Positions 7,916 through 15,638 are shown, counted from the first letter of the stretch. The stretch: DNA of 20,324 nt from Pyrinomonadaceae bacterium (GCA_013695245.1 JACDAW010000284.1:1-20324), one strand, 5' to 3'. Made by a program: numbers and translations. Notes: generated from the sequence alone by a model not told the origin.

Positions 7916-10033
7916 GTGGCAACTGAATTGAAACAGCGCGAGTATCGCGGACTTTTGAGCGACGAGATGATCTCGATCTATCGCACGATGTACACCTCGC
8001 GGCGCATTGATGATAAAGAGATTCAGCTCAAAGGGCAAAACAAAATCTTCTTTCAAATCAGCGGTGCGGGACACGAAGCCGTTTTAGTTGCCGCGGCGAT
8101 GGCCTTGAAGCCCACTTACGATTGGTTCTACCCTTACTACCGCGACCGCGCCCTCTGTCTCCAACTCGGTATGACTCCTTTGGAGCAACTCTTGTCGGCC
8201 GTCGGCGCAGAAGCCGATCCGAACTCGCATGGGCGTCAGATGCCCTCGCACTGGGGGCACAAGGAACTTAATATCGTTTCGCAATCGTCGCCAACTGGCA
8301 CGCAGTTCCTTCAAGCCGTCGGGTGCGCCGAAGCCGCTTATCGCGCCACACTCGTCGAAGAACTCAAAGAGCACGTGCGCGGATTTCAAAGCGATGAAGT
8401 TGTTTACGTTTCGACTGGCGACGGAACGACGAGCGAGGGCGAATTTTGGGAAGCGTTGAATACAGCGTGCAATTTGAAACTGCCCGTGTTCTTTCTTGTT
8501 GAAGATAACGGTTATGCGATCAGCGTTCCGGTCGAGGTGCAAACGGCGGGCGGCGATGTCTCAAAACTTGTTTCCGGCTTTCCCGATCTCTACATTCAAA
8601 AGTGCGACGGCACAGACCCGGTTGAATCTTTGGAAACGTGCCGCCGTGCGGTTGACTACTGCCGAGCGCGAAAGGGGCCCGCGCTCGTCCATGCGAAAGT
8701 GATCCGCCCGTATTCACACTCTCTGTCGGATGACGAAAAACTTTATCGCCCCGATGAAGAGCGAACGTCGGACGCCGAGCGCGATCCCGTCAAGCGTTTC
8801 GGCGCGCTCCTCGTCGAAGAAGAAATCCTCACGCAAGACGATTTACAGAAAATCAAAGATGAAGTTGACCGTGAGGTAAACGAAGCGGCGGACATCGCGT
8901 TAGCATCTCCGCAACCTGCGCCGGAGACGGCGACACATTACGTTTTTTCAAGCGAGATCGATCCGCGCTCGAAAGATTTTGACACGGAAGCGGGCGCAGA
9001 GCTTTCAGGCAATGCTGGCACGATGGTTGATTTGATCAATCGCTGTTTGCACACGGAGATGGAGCGCGATCCGCGCATCGTCGTCTTCGGCGAAGACGTG
9101 GCGGACGTGTCGCGCGAAGAGCATCTCGGCAAGGTGAAAGGCAAGGGCGGCGTCTTTAAAGTTACGGCAAACTTGCAAAGGAAGTTCGGTTCGGCGCGCG
9201 TCTTTAATTCACCGCTTGCGGAAGCGAACATCGTCGGGCGCGCCATCGGCATGGCGACGCGGGGTTTGAAGCCTGTCATTGAGATTCAATTCTTCGATTA
9301 CATCTGGCCTGCGTTTCATCAAATCCGCAATGAACTCGCTTTGATGCGTTGGCGCTCCGCCGGAGACTTCACAGCGCCCGTGGTGATGCGCGTCCCCGTC
9401 GGCGGCTACTTGAAAGGCGGCGCGATCTACCATTCACAATCCGGCACGACGCTGTTCGCCCACACGCCCGGCTTGCGCATCTGCTATCCGTCAAACGCGC
9501 TCGACGCAAACGGGTTGCTGCGCACCGCGATCCGCTCCGATGATCCGGTGCTCTTTCTCGAACATAAGCATCTTTACCGTCAGGCATACAACAAATCGCA
9601 ATATCCAGCGGACGATTTTATGATCCCCTTCGGTAAAGCGAAGACGGTGCGCGAGGGCACGGACATTTCCATCATTACCTACGGCGCGCTCGTGCAGCGT
9701 TCGCTCGTCGCGGCGAAGAAGGCGGAAGAGCAAGGCATCAACGTCGAAGTCATTGATCTGCGTTCGCTTGTGCCTTACGACTTTGAGACAATCGCTCGCA
9801 GCGTGAAGAAGACAAACAAAGTTATCGTCGCGCACGAAGACAGTTTATCTTTCGGCTACGGAGCTGAAATAGCCGCGCGTGTCGCCGATGAACTGTTTGA
9901 ATACTTGGACGCGCCCGTGCGTCGCGTCGCTGCGCTCGACACGTTCGTCGCCTACGCACCGCAACTTGAAGACGCGATCCTGCCGCAACCCGACGACGTT
10001 GTGCGCGCGATCACGGAGTTGTACAGTTACTAA
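7916..10033 (+). CDS. Fused E1 alpha-beta subunit of branched-chain 2-oxoacid dehydrogenase complex
   Basis: This 705-aa protein joins both E1 subunits in one chain. The alpha half (about 15-330) carries the thiamine diphosphate motif GDG at 168-170 ending at N198 (VEDNGYAIS), plus the loop HSLSDDEKLYR (268-278). A linker of about 35 residues leads to the beta half (about 365-705), with GEDV (392-395), SPLAEANIVG including catalytic Glu436, and YHSQSGTT with His506. The enzyme decarboxylates 2-oxo acids from valine, leucine and isoleucine and loads the acyl group on lipoyl-E2. E2 and E3 are not in the window. Translation starts at GTG 7916, supported by AGGAG at 7901-7905 ten bases upstream. 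Pyruvate is a less likely substrate given the branched-chain acyl-CoA dehydrogenase next door. A strong terminator follows. Confidence 0.93.
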   Translation: MATELKQREYRGLLSDEMISIYRTMYTSRRIDDKEIQLKGQNKIFFQISGAGHEAVLVAAAMALKPTYDWFYPYYRDRALCLQLGMTPLEQLLSAVGAEADPNSHGRQMPSHWGHKELNIVSQSSPTGTQFLQAVGCAEAAYRATLVEELKEHVRGFQSDEVVYVSTGDGTTSEGEFWEALNTACNLKLPVFFLVEDNGYAISVPVEVQTAGGDVSKLVSGFPDLYIQKCDGTDPVESLETCRRAVDYCRARKGPALVHAKVIRPYSHSLSDDEKLYRPDEERTSDAERDPVKRFGALLVEEEILTQDDLQKIKDEVDREVNEAADIALASPQPAPETATHYVFSSEIDPRSKDFDTEAGAELSGNAGTMVDLINRCLHTEMERDPRIVVFGEDVADVSREEHLGKVKGKGGVFKVTANLQRKFGSARVFNSPLAEANIVGRAIGMATRGLKPVIEIQFFDYIWPAFHQIRNELALMRWRSAGDFTAPVVMRVPVGGYLKGGAIYHSQSGTTLFAHTPGLRICYPSNALDANGLLRTAIRSDDPVLFLEHKHLYRQAYNKSQYPADDFMIPFGKAKTVREGTDISIITYGALVQRSLVAAKKAEEQGINVEVIDLRSLVPYDFETIARSVKKTNKVIVAHEDSLSFGYGAEIAARVADELFEYLDAPVRRVAALDTFVAYAPQLEDAILPQPDDVVRAITELYSY

Positions 10034-10067
10034 GTTCAGATTTAGATTTGCCCTAAATAATGATCCG

Positions 10068-10115
10068 GCATCGCTCGCATTTGCGCCTCGCGCTTTTTGC
10101 GGGCGATGCTTTTTT
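10068..10115 (+). terminator. Intrinsic terminator after the E1 gene
   Basis: GCATCGCTCGCA (10068-10079) pairs with TGCGGGCGATGC (10098-10109) over 12 positions with one G-U wobble. The loop is 18 bases, and the stem is followed at once by six T residues (10110-10115). It lies 35 bases past the E1 stop and closes the BCAA operon before the convergent kinase gene. Confidence 0.9.
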
Positions 10116-10130
10116 AATGGGGACGCATTG

Positions 10131-11717
10131 TCAGAGCGTGGAGACTGAGGATTCGGCGCGCCGTCGTAGGATCGAGCGGTAGCGGGCAGCGCGCGGGGCG
10201 AGGATGTTCGGCGACCACTGCGCGCGCAAAACATTCGCTTCAATTTTGTCCGGCGCAAGCTGCAAGCTGTAAGTTTTTCCTGTGCGCGGAACGTAGAGGA
10301 CGAAGCGGCGCGGGTCGTGTGAGTTGCCTTTCGCGTCCATTCCGGCGCAGATCACTTCCTCAGAACCGTCGCCGTCAGCATCAACCACTTCGGTCGTCCA
10401 CTTCAAGCCGCGCCCGCGCTCAGCATCAAGCGCCATGCGTTCAGTGATGCGGTAATTTCCTTTGCGTTTACGGATTAAATAAAGTTGCGTGGTGCCCGTC
10501 TCACGCTCGTTGTGAAGGGCGGCGATGGCGGATTCTCCGCGTCGCACGCGCACAATGCGCGCGTCACCAACCGACTCTGGCACAACCGAAAAGACGATGC
10601 GTTGCACCGTGTCGGGCGTCAGTGGCGGGGCGAAGGTTTGCGTAGACGTATGCGTAGCAGAATCGTTATTGTGGGCGAGCGAATCAGATTCATTCTTTCC
10701 ACCGATCTTCAAACTGCTTTGTGACCAAGCGAAAAAGAGCGCGCCGCACATCGTCAACACTACGAGCGCAGCGACCGTGCGCGCCGCCGACCTCCGGTTG
10801 GAACGCAAAATATCGAGCGTCGAGGCGAGCGGCATCGCCATTTCAACATTCGTGCGTTGAGCGGAGGAAGGAATCACGCTGCGCTGAAGAAGCGCGCCAG
10901 CGAGCGCGGCCGTCGTCGGGCGCTGTTCAGGCCGCTTGGCGAGCAAGGTATGAACGGCTGAAGTCAGCCCGTGCGGAATGTCGTCGCGCAAACTCGGAAG
11001 TGGCGGCGGCAACTTCGTCGCTTGTTTAACTAAGACGGCCGATGCCAGCGCGTCAGTGAAAGGCGGACGCCCCGTGAGCATTTCGTACAGCAACACGCCG
11101 ACGCTGTAAAGGTCGCTCGCCGTCGAAACTTTATGACCGAGACATTGTTCGGGCGACATGTAGCGCGGCGTGCCGATAATCGCGCCGGAGCCAGTCGTGA
11201 GGTGCGTGCGCGACAATGTAGCGTCGCTCGATGCGGTCGCTAAAACTTTGGCGATGCCGAAGTCGAGCACGCACACGCCGCGTTCGCCCATCATAATGTT
11301 TGAAGGTTTAAGATCGCGGTGAACGATCCCCAAACGATGTGCTTCCGCCAGCACGTCGCAAATCTCTACTGCAATTTTAACGGCCGCTTCCGGCGTGAAA
11401 CGGCCTTCGCGCGCGATACGCTCAGCGAGCGTTTCGCCTTCGACGTATTCCATCACGATAAAGGGGCGGCCGTCTTCGAGTCGTCCGGCGTCGAAGATGA
11501 TCGCGGCGCGCGGGTGGCGCAGGCGCGCCATCGTCCGCGCTTCGCGCATAAAGCGTTGGGTGACTTCCGGGTAGTTGGCGAATTCTTCTTTGAGGATTTT
11601 AACGGCGACCGGGCGGACGAGTCCTAAGTGCATGGCGCGATAGACCGTGCCCATGCCGCCTCGCCCGATTTCATGTTCGACGCGGAAACGACCGGCGATA
11701 ATTTGTGGTGCGTCCAT
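10131..11717 (-). CDS. PknB-like Ser/Thr protein kinase with transmembrane helix and C-terminal external domain
   Basis: The kinase domain (about 10-275) is intact: glycine loop GRGGMG (18-23), ATP lysine K40, E59 on the alpha-C helix, HRDLKPSN (133-140) with catalytic D135, DFG (152-154) and SPEQ (188-191). A Ser/Thr-rich activation segment (160-177) is typical of autophosphorylated bacterial kinases. A single membrane helix (about 313-331) follows, placing the last 195 or so residues outside. That domain is not a PASTA repeat. It has a VVDADGDGSEEV segment (444-455), resembling the calcium-binding DxDxDG loop of FG-GAP/dockerin-type repeats, in a probable beta-rich fold. The kinase presumably senses something outside the membrane; ligand and targets are unknown. 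The gene lies 248 bases downstream of the DUF2752 gene on the same strand and may have its own promoter. Confidence 0.92.
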   Translation of the reverse strand: MDAPQIIAGRFRVEHEIGRGGMGTVYRAMHLGLVRPVAVKILKEEFANYPEVTQRFMREARTMARLRHPRAAIIFDAGRLEDGRPFIVMEYVEGETLAERIAREGRFTPEAAVKIAVEICDVLAEAHRLGIVHRDLKPSNIMMGERGVCVLDFGIAKVLATASSDATLSRTHLTTGSGAIIGTPRYMSPEQCLGHKVSTASDLYSVGVLLYEMLTGRPPFTDALASAVLVKQATKLPPPLPSLRDDIPHGLTSAVHTLLAKRPEQRPTTAALAGALLQRSVIPSSAQRTNVEMAMPLASTLDILRSNRRSAARTVAALVVLTMCGALFFAWSQSSLKIGGKNESDSLAHNNDSATHTSTQTFAPPLTPDTVQRIVFSVVPESVGDARIVRVRRGESAIAALHNERETGTTQLYLIRKRKGNYRITERMALDAERGRGLKWTTEVVDADGDGSEEVICAGMDAKGNSHDPRRFVLYVPRTGKTYSLQLAPDKIEANVLRAQWSPNILAPRAARYRSILRRRAESSVSTL

Positions 11718-11965
11718 GGCGAAAAGGTTTCCTTACAAACTACAAGGATTCCGTCGAGTGCCGGAGAGACGAAGAGTTAACGATCAAGGCGGACAAAGGC
11801 GCTCGCATATTGCCGTCTGATCAGACAGGGACTTCGATTGCGTTAGACGTTTCTCGCTGGAGAGCAACACGAAACGATCCTTTAAGCTTCGAGCTACAGA
11901 ATCGCGTGCAGCGAAACGGAGTTTACCACCTTCCCTGCCGCGAGCAAAGATTTTTCCTGCTGGCT
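11718..11965. other. Intergenic region upstream of the kinase, with a perfect palindrome
   Basis: I see no gene here. Short open frames on both strands have no family signature. The notable element is GTCTGATCAGAC at 11815-11826, a perfect 12-base palindrome about 100 bases before the kinase ATG, which could be an operator or chance. On the minus strand, AAGGAA lies about 12 bases before the kinase ATG as a loose ribosome site. Confidence 0.5.
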
Positions 11966-12418
11966 TTAGAAATCCCCCACGAGCCGCGCCGCCCACCACA
12001 TAAGGACAATTAGCAACGCGAATCTACTCAAACGCGCGGAAGGGCGCAGGCGAGCGAGCGCAACGCGCAACGCTTCGAGATCGAAGGCGACCGCCGCCGC
12101 TTTAAGCCAGAAGATAATGACGGCGAGAAAGACGAAGACGCTGAACGGATTGAATCGTAGTGCGGTGACGAAATGCCCGTGCGCGATGTGGCAGAAGGCG
12201 CGCGTCATGCCGCAGCCGGGACACGGCAGTCCTGTAAGAAAACGAAAAGGACACAACACCCATCGTGAGTTATCCGGCGGCAGCCACACTGCGCTAATGA
12301 TAAATACGATTGATAAACCGATGAGCACGAGCAAGGCTTGACGTTTAGGATAAGAAGAGGCGACCGCTAAAGCTTTCGCGATCGCCTCTTCCCTGTTGTA
12401 ATCCAATGCGAAATCCAT
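11966..12418 (-). CDS. DUF2752 membrane protein
   Basis: The 150-aa protein shows the DUF2752 signature: CPFRFLTGLPCPGCGMTRA (about 77-95), with its Cys residues, followed by HGHFVTALRFNPF. Three hydrophobic stretches (about 28-46, 108-125 and 131-147) make it an inner-membrane protein. The biochemical role of the family is unknown. Its ATG immediately follows the TAA of the zinc-ribbon/DUF4234 gene with no spacer, so the two are very probably translationally coupled. From memory, DUF2752 proteins often sit beside small TM2- or dispanin-type membrane proteins in several bacterial phyla, and this pairing fits that habit. Confidence 0.88.
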   Translation of the reverse strand: MDFALDYNREEAIAKALAVASSYPKRQALLVLIGLSIVFIISAVWLPPDNSRWVLCPFRFLTGLPCPGCGMTRAFCHIAHGHFVTALRFNPFSVFVFLAVIIFWLKAAAVAFDLEALRVALARLRPSARLSRFALLIVLMWWAARLVGDF

Positions 12419-13198
12419 TTAGCGCGCGCCTGCCGCATCCCAAATCTTATTGAGTTCGGTTTGAATCAAGTATGGAACGAGAAGGCCGAGCGGGCCGCAG
12501 AAGGCGAGCACGAGGCACAGGGTTGACATGTCGTTTTGCGGCAAGCCGACGCGCTGTTGCATATCGAGAAACAGTTTCGGGTATTTATAGTAAAGGTAAA
12601 TTCCGTAGATGCCGCAGGTGACAAGGGCGAGCACGAGTTCCATCGCCGGATTGATGTCTTCGCGCCCAAGCGCGTTTTTCGACTCCGTGATGATCATGTA
12701 CCACCAGTAAAGCATGTAGATGCCGCAGGTGAGGAGACCGAAGACAATGATCATGACGGGATCGCGCTTTTCTCCAATGGCGAACAGACCGCCACCACCG
12801 CCCTGCCCCATTTGCTGCATCGAATAGGGCGCGCCGCCACCACTGCTATAAGCCGGATCAGCGTAAGACGAACTGCCGCCCGGCGTTGACGAAGGTTGCG
12901 CGCCGTAGGGACTGCTTCCGTAAGGATCGTTCGGAGTTGCATACGGATTGTAAGAACTGCCGCTTTCACTTGTTGCAGAAGAACTCGGCGGACTATAAAT
13001 CGTTTCTGCGCCTAAGGGGCCTGAATCCGCCGCTTGCCCAGAAGATGATGACGGCGGTGATGACGAAGCAGCGTCACCCAAGCCGCCGCTACTGCCGCGC
13101 CCGCTTTCGGCGGCTGACATATTAAGCGTCGCTCCGCACTTGGTACAAAATCTTGTGCCGTCGGCATTTTCAGAACCACACGATGTGCAATAAACCAT
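12419..13198 (-). CDS. Zinc-ribbon plus DUF4234 membrane protein
   Basis: The 259-aa protein begins with a zinc ribbon of two CxxC knuckles: CTSC (4-7) and CTKC (18-21). A low-complexity linker of about 110 residues rich in Ser, Gly, Pro, Tyr and Ala follows (about 28-138). The C-terminal part (about 140-259) has the DUF4234 pattern: RDPVMIIVFGLLTCGIYMLYWW, a second LVLALVTCGIYGIYLYYKY and a last hydrophobic segment CLVLAFCGPLGLLVPYL. It is therefore a three-span inner-membrane protein with a flexible cytoplasmic zinc-binding tail. Its function is unknown. A GAGGAG site lies ten bases before the ATG. It follows the M15-like gene by 42 bases and abuts the DUF2752 gene directly, forming a likely operon. 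Confidence 0.85.
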   Translation of the reverse strand: MVYCTSCGSENADGTRFCTKCGATLNMSAAESGRGSSGGLGDAASSSPPSSSSGQAADSGPLGAETIYSPPSSSATSESGSSYNPYATPNDPYGSSPYGAQPSSTPGGSSSYADPAYSSGGGAPYSMQQMGQGGGGGLFAIGEKRDPVMIIVFGLLTCGIYMLYWWYMIITESKNALGREDINPAMELVLALVTCGIYGIYLYYKYPKLFLDMQQRVGLPQNDMSTLCLVLAFCGPLGLLVPYLIQTELNKIWDAAGAR

Positions 13199-13240
13199 CT
13201 ATTTTATGCTCCTCAAAAGGGGGATGTGTTTGACATAACA

Positions 13241-14032
13241 TCAGACGTTTGGAATCCAGAAAATTTGCTCCGCCATCTCGACTTTCTTCAAGCCGCGCTT
13301 TGGTAGTTCCCGTTCGCGCCAGCCGAGGAAAGTGAAGTGCGGAAGATCGCTCCACACAGTTTGAAACCAACCGTGCGCGGCGAGGATTTCGCGCACTGCC
13401 TTTGTTTGAAATTCGGCGACATCAAAAGCGAGCATCGAAATGTGCTGCGATGCGCCGGGCGCGGCCACGGAATAAAGAATTGACTTCGTAAAATCCTTGC
13501 TAAAGAAAACGTCCTGATTTTCGAGTTCGAGCACGGCCGCCACCTGCTCTTCAATCGCAAGATTCTGCAACTGAGCGGCTTCTTCCGCCGCCAGACGTTC
13601 ACATTCTGTCCAATGCTGAAGCGCCGGAAGAAAACGTGAATTCCACAAACGCAACGAATCATCAAAGCTGCGTCGTGCGGCTTCCCGTCCGCCGCGCGGC
13701 GTAATATCAAAGCCTTCTCCTTGCGCCGCCCGTCGCGCCTCAAGCAAACAATCGAGCGCCGCCGGTTGCAATTCGATCTCCGTATCCGCGACGCGAGCGC
13801 GCTTCCATCCGGCGCGTCTTTGAAATTCTTCCGCCTCGTCTTGGCTTGTAAAAACCGCGACGGGGGGAACTGCGACTCGCTCTGAGGCGACGAAGATCGC
13901 GCCATACTCTTCAAGGACGCGGCGTGCGATGATTGAATGGGGCGGGCACACCTCGCCAAGTTTCAGTTTCCGGCGTGCGAGGCTGCGACGAACAACTTTG
14001 TAGAAAGATTCAGGCTTGCTCTCTGGCTGCAT
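13241..14032 (-). CDS. M15-peptidase-like protein of unknown function
   Basis: The protein is 263 aa from ATG 14032; an in-frame GTG at 14059 would add nine residues. Counting from the GTG, the C-terminal third has the metal-site pattern of D-Ala-D-Ala carboxypeptidases of family M15. It shows SQHISMLAFDV (H206, D213) and then SDLPHF (D238, H241), matching SxHxxGxAxD and ExxH with Asp in place of the usual Glu. No signal peptide or membrane helix is visible, which is odd for a wall enzyme. The N-terminal 150 residues have no recognised domain, and a helical stretch 145-180 may be a coiled coil. The candidate promoter would start transcription near 14058, within the GTG codon, so I prefer the ATG. 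It heads a run with the zinc-ribbon and DUF2752 genes. Enzymatic activity is unproven. Confidence 0.7.
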   Translation of the reverse strand: MQPESKPESFYKVVRRSLARRKLKLGEVCPPHSIIARRVLEEYGAIFVASERVAVPPVAVFTSQDEAEEFQRRAGWKRARVADTEIELQPAALDCLLEARRAAQGEGFDITPRGGREAARRSFDDSLRLWNSRFLPALQHWTECERLAAEEAAQLQNLAIEEQVAAVLELENQDVFFSKDFTKSILYSVAAPGASQHISMLAFDVAEFQTKAVREILAAHGWFQTVWSDLPHFTFLGWRERELPKRGLKKVEMAEQIFWIPNV

Positions 14033-14064
14033 GTGACCGTCAAACGAGCAATTATTCACGGCGC

Positions 14065-14094
14065 ATCATAATCTTCCGTAGTGGCGACGGTCAA
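14065..14094 (-). promoter_or_regulatory. Sigma70-type promoter of the M15-like gene
   Basis: On the minus strand TTGACC (14094-14089) and TATGAT (14070-14065), each matching five of six consensus bases, are separated by 18 bases. Transcription would begin near 14058. This favours ATG 14032 over GTG 14059 as the translation start of the gene below. Confidence 0.65.
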
Positions 14095-14243
14095 CAAAAT
14101 ATGGTGTTCGTTAAGTCTATCAAACTTTTCTTCGCGCAGGAGCTTAGACGAAGAGATCAACCCGTGCGAACTGATCGGTGTTAGTATGATAGAACGAGTT
14201 TCGCTTAAAGACGCACGGCGATACAAAATGAGAACGCGCACAC

Positions 14244-14606
14244 ATGAACCAGATCGAGCGCGCAAGGGAGATCGCAACGCTTTATCTCCGACACGGCTGG
14301 CAACTCCGGCGGGCGTTGATGCGCGCCGAGACGCGCGCCCTTCTCTGCGCAACAACAGGTGAAAAGACGTCGGCTGAAACTCCGCATGATGCTTTCGAGG
14401 GCGTTACGCTCACAGAATCGCTTGTTGACGCTTTATGGTTCAGTCGCTCATCGCAGACAGGGCGCGAAGCGTGGGAGTTGCGCCTCGTGAGCGATGCGCC
14501 TTACGCTCTGCACGAAATCTTTGAACCCGACGAAGCGGAAGAAGATCGCGAAGACGTGCGCCGCGAAATGGAAGCGCGACTGCATGACTACGCCGGACAA
14601 AGTTAA
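14244..14606 (+). CDS. Small acidic protein of unknown function
   Basis: I do not recognise this 120-aa protein. It begins with a helical, basic segment (MNQIERAREIATLYLRHGWQ), has a central stretch SLVDALWFSRSSQTGREAWELRLVSDAPYALHEIF and ends in a strongly acidic helix with DEAEEDREDVRREMEARL. No signal peptide, membrane span or metal motif is seen, so it is probably cytoplasmic. Codon choice resembles that of neighbouring GC-rich genes, which supports coding. The start at ATG 14244 lacks a clear ribosome site. It diverges from the M15-like gene over about 210 bases; a TATGAT box at 14185-14190 might belong to its promoter but no -35 is evident. Confidence 0.65.
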   Translation: MNQIERAREIATLYLRHGWQLRRALMRAETRALLCATTGEKTSAETPHDAFEGVTLTESLVDALWFSRSSQTGREAWELRLVSDAPYALHEIFEPDEAEEDREDVRREMEARLHDYAGQS

Positions 14607-14919
14607 GCGCTTATACGCACGCTCGCCGTCCGGTTAATCATTCACATGGAGCAGCACTATTGCGCGCTTTATTAAACCGCTTCGAGGTCAAACATCACAA
14701 CAAACGCCTGAATACGAAGTGTTTTTATTTTCGCCACACAATGCAAAGAAAACAGCGCTTTCTGGCATCAAACGTGCTCACGCACATGATATGAACCGGC
14801 TCATTTCAACTACGAACAGCTTTTTAATGCTAGCAAACATTAACATAGAGTTCATAGTGTAAGAACCCGGTGTTAACCCGAATCGTTTTTACTTACTGAA
14901 AGTTTTACTAAAGGATTTT
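14607..14919. other. 313-base AT-rich intergenic region
   Basis: I find no gene or RNA here. It contains a small inverted repeat, TTAATG (14824-14829) with CATTAA (14838-14843) around an eight-base centre, and an AAGGA ribosome site (14911-14915) just before the ATG at 14920. No convincing -35/-10 pair could be assigned. The length and low GC suggest a regulated leader for the next gene. Confidence 0.5.
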
Positions 14920-15174
14920 ATGGAAGTCACGAAAGCATTAGCGGCACTGCAACCGCTTTATGGCAAAGACAACATCGAGATCGTCGTTGAGGACGGCAGC
15001 CGCGTGCGCGGCGTCGTGCGCAGCATGAAAATGACGCAGGCCTTAACGAAGCCAAGCGTCAAGATGGAACGCGCCGACGGTGAGATCATTAAAGTTCCTT
15101 TTGACACGATCACCGAGATCATCGATCACAATCAAACCACCAATGGAGACGCTGCGGCCGCGCCTAGAAGTTAA
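14920..15174 (+). CDS. Small protein with possible Sm-like (LSm) fold
   Basis: The 84-aa protein carries a run of predicted beta strands: NIEIVVEDGSRVRGVVRSMK (18-37), then SVKMERADGEIIKVPFDTITEI (45-66), after a short N-terminal helix (TKALAALQPLY). A helix followed by a strand with a DG turn, a G-containing second strand and a late hydrophobic strand is the layout of Sm-like barrels such as Hfq, but the Hfq signatures (for example the KH motif) are absent. The tail is polar and low complexity. It may bind RNA or protein; this is inference from pattern alone. AAGGA lies four bases before the ATG. The cupin gene follows by 36 bases in the same direction, so they are probably co-transcribed. 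Confidence 0.7.
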   Translation: MEVTKALAALQPLYGKDNIEIVVEDGSRVRGVVRSMKMTQALTKPSVKMERADGEIIKVPFDTITEIIDHNQTTNGDAAAAPRS

Positions 15175-15210
15175 CGACGGTGGGCGCGCGGCTCATTACT
15201 TTCTAAAACC

Positions 15211-15537
15211 ATGCTCGATTTTTCCTCCGTGCAGTGGCGCGAGACGCGACACGAAGGCATATTTATTCATTACCTGCGGCGCGACGAGAAGACGGGAAGC
15301 GCAACGGTGTTAATCCGTATGCAGCCCGGCTGCGCTTACCCGGCGCATCGTCATGTTGGAGCAGAGGAAATCTTTATCCTGCAGGGCGGCTACCGCGACA
15401 CAAATGGCGAACATCGGGCGGGCGAGTATGTCTTAAACGAAACTGACTCCGCGCATTGCCCCGTCGCTCTCGATGGTGAAGACTGCATCATGTTCGCCGT
15501 CGCACATGAAGGCATCGAGCTTATTGATCGACATTAA
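15211..15537 (+). CDS. ChrR-type cupin-domain protein
   Basis: The 108-aa single-domain cupin has the two expected motifs. YPAHRHVGAEEIFILQGGY (43-61) contributes H46, H48 and E52/E53, and the later H82 in DSAHCPVA completes a metal site. The wording YPAHRHVGAEEIFILQGG is close to the ChrR anti-sigma factor cupin domain, where it binds zinc and responds to singlet oxygen or organic peroxides. The N-terminal zinc-binding anti-sigma domain of ChrR is absent and no ECF sigma factor is adjacent, so this is more likely a stand-alone metal-binding enzyme or sensor. It is cytoplasmic by its lack of a signal peptide. The ATG has no strong Shine-Dalgarno. Confidence 0.88.
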   Translation: MLDFSSVQWRETRHEGIFIHYLRRDEKTGSATVLIRMQPGCAYPAHRHVGAEEIFILQGGYRDTNGEHRAGEYVLNETDSAHCPVALDGEDCIMFAVAHEGIELIDRH

Positions 15538-15632
15538 CGATGCGCGTTCGCATAAATATTCTCACTTGCACAAACGCATCTACACGACACTCGCCAGTTA
15601 ACGGTTGCTTACTTTTTCCCGCCCCTTCAGGT

Positions 15633-15638
15633 TATATT
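15633..15638 (+). promoter_or_regulatory. Possible -10 box for the all-helical protein gene
   Basis: TATATT (five of six matches) lies 60 bases before the preferred TTG start at 15698. The only -35-like element at acceptable spacing is TTACTT (15609-15614, 18-base spacer), which is poor. Its position inside the longer possible frame beginning at 15605 argues that the longer start is not used. Confidence 0.35.

Noticed and set aside
11705..12013. Short open frames on both strands between the kinase and the DUF2752 gene
   Set aside because: Neither product resembles a protein family, and both overlap known genes at their ends or lack ribosome sites.
13241..14032. Vancomycin-resistance type VanX/VanY dipeptidase
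   Set aside because: Only the metal-site pattern is shared. There is no export signal, no vanHA neighbours, and the catalytic Glu is replaced by Asp, so a resistance role is not supported.
15211..15537. Full ChrR anti-sigma factor with its ECF sigma partner
   Set aside because: The zinc-binding anti-sigma N-terminal domain is missing and no sigma factor gene is adjacent.
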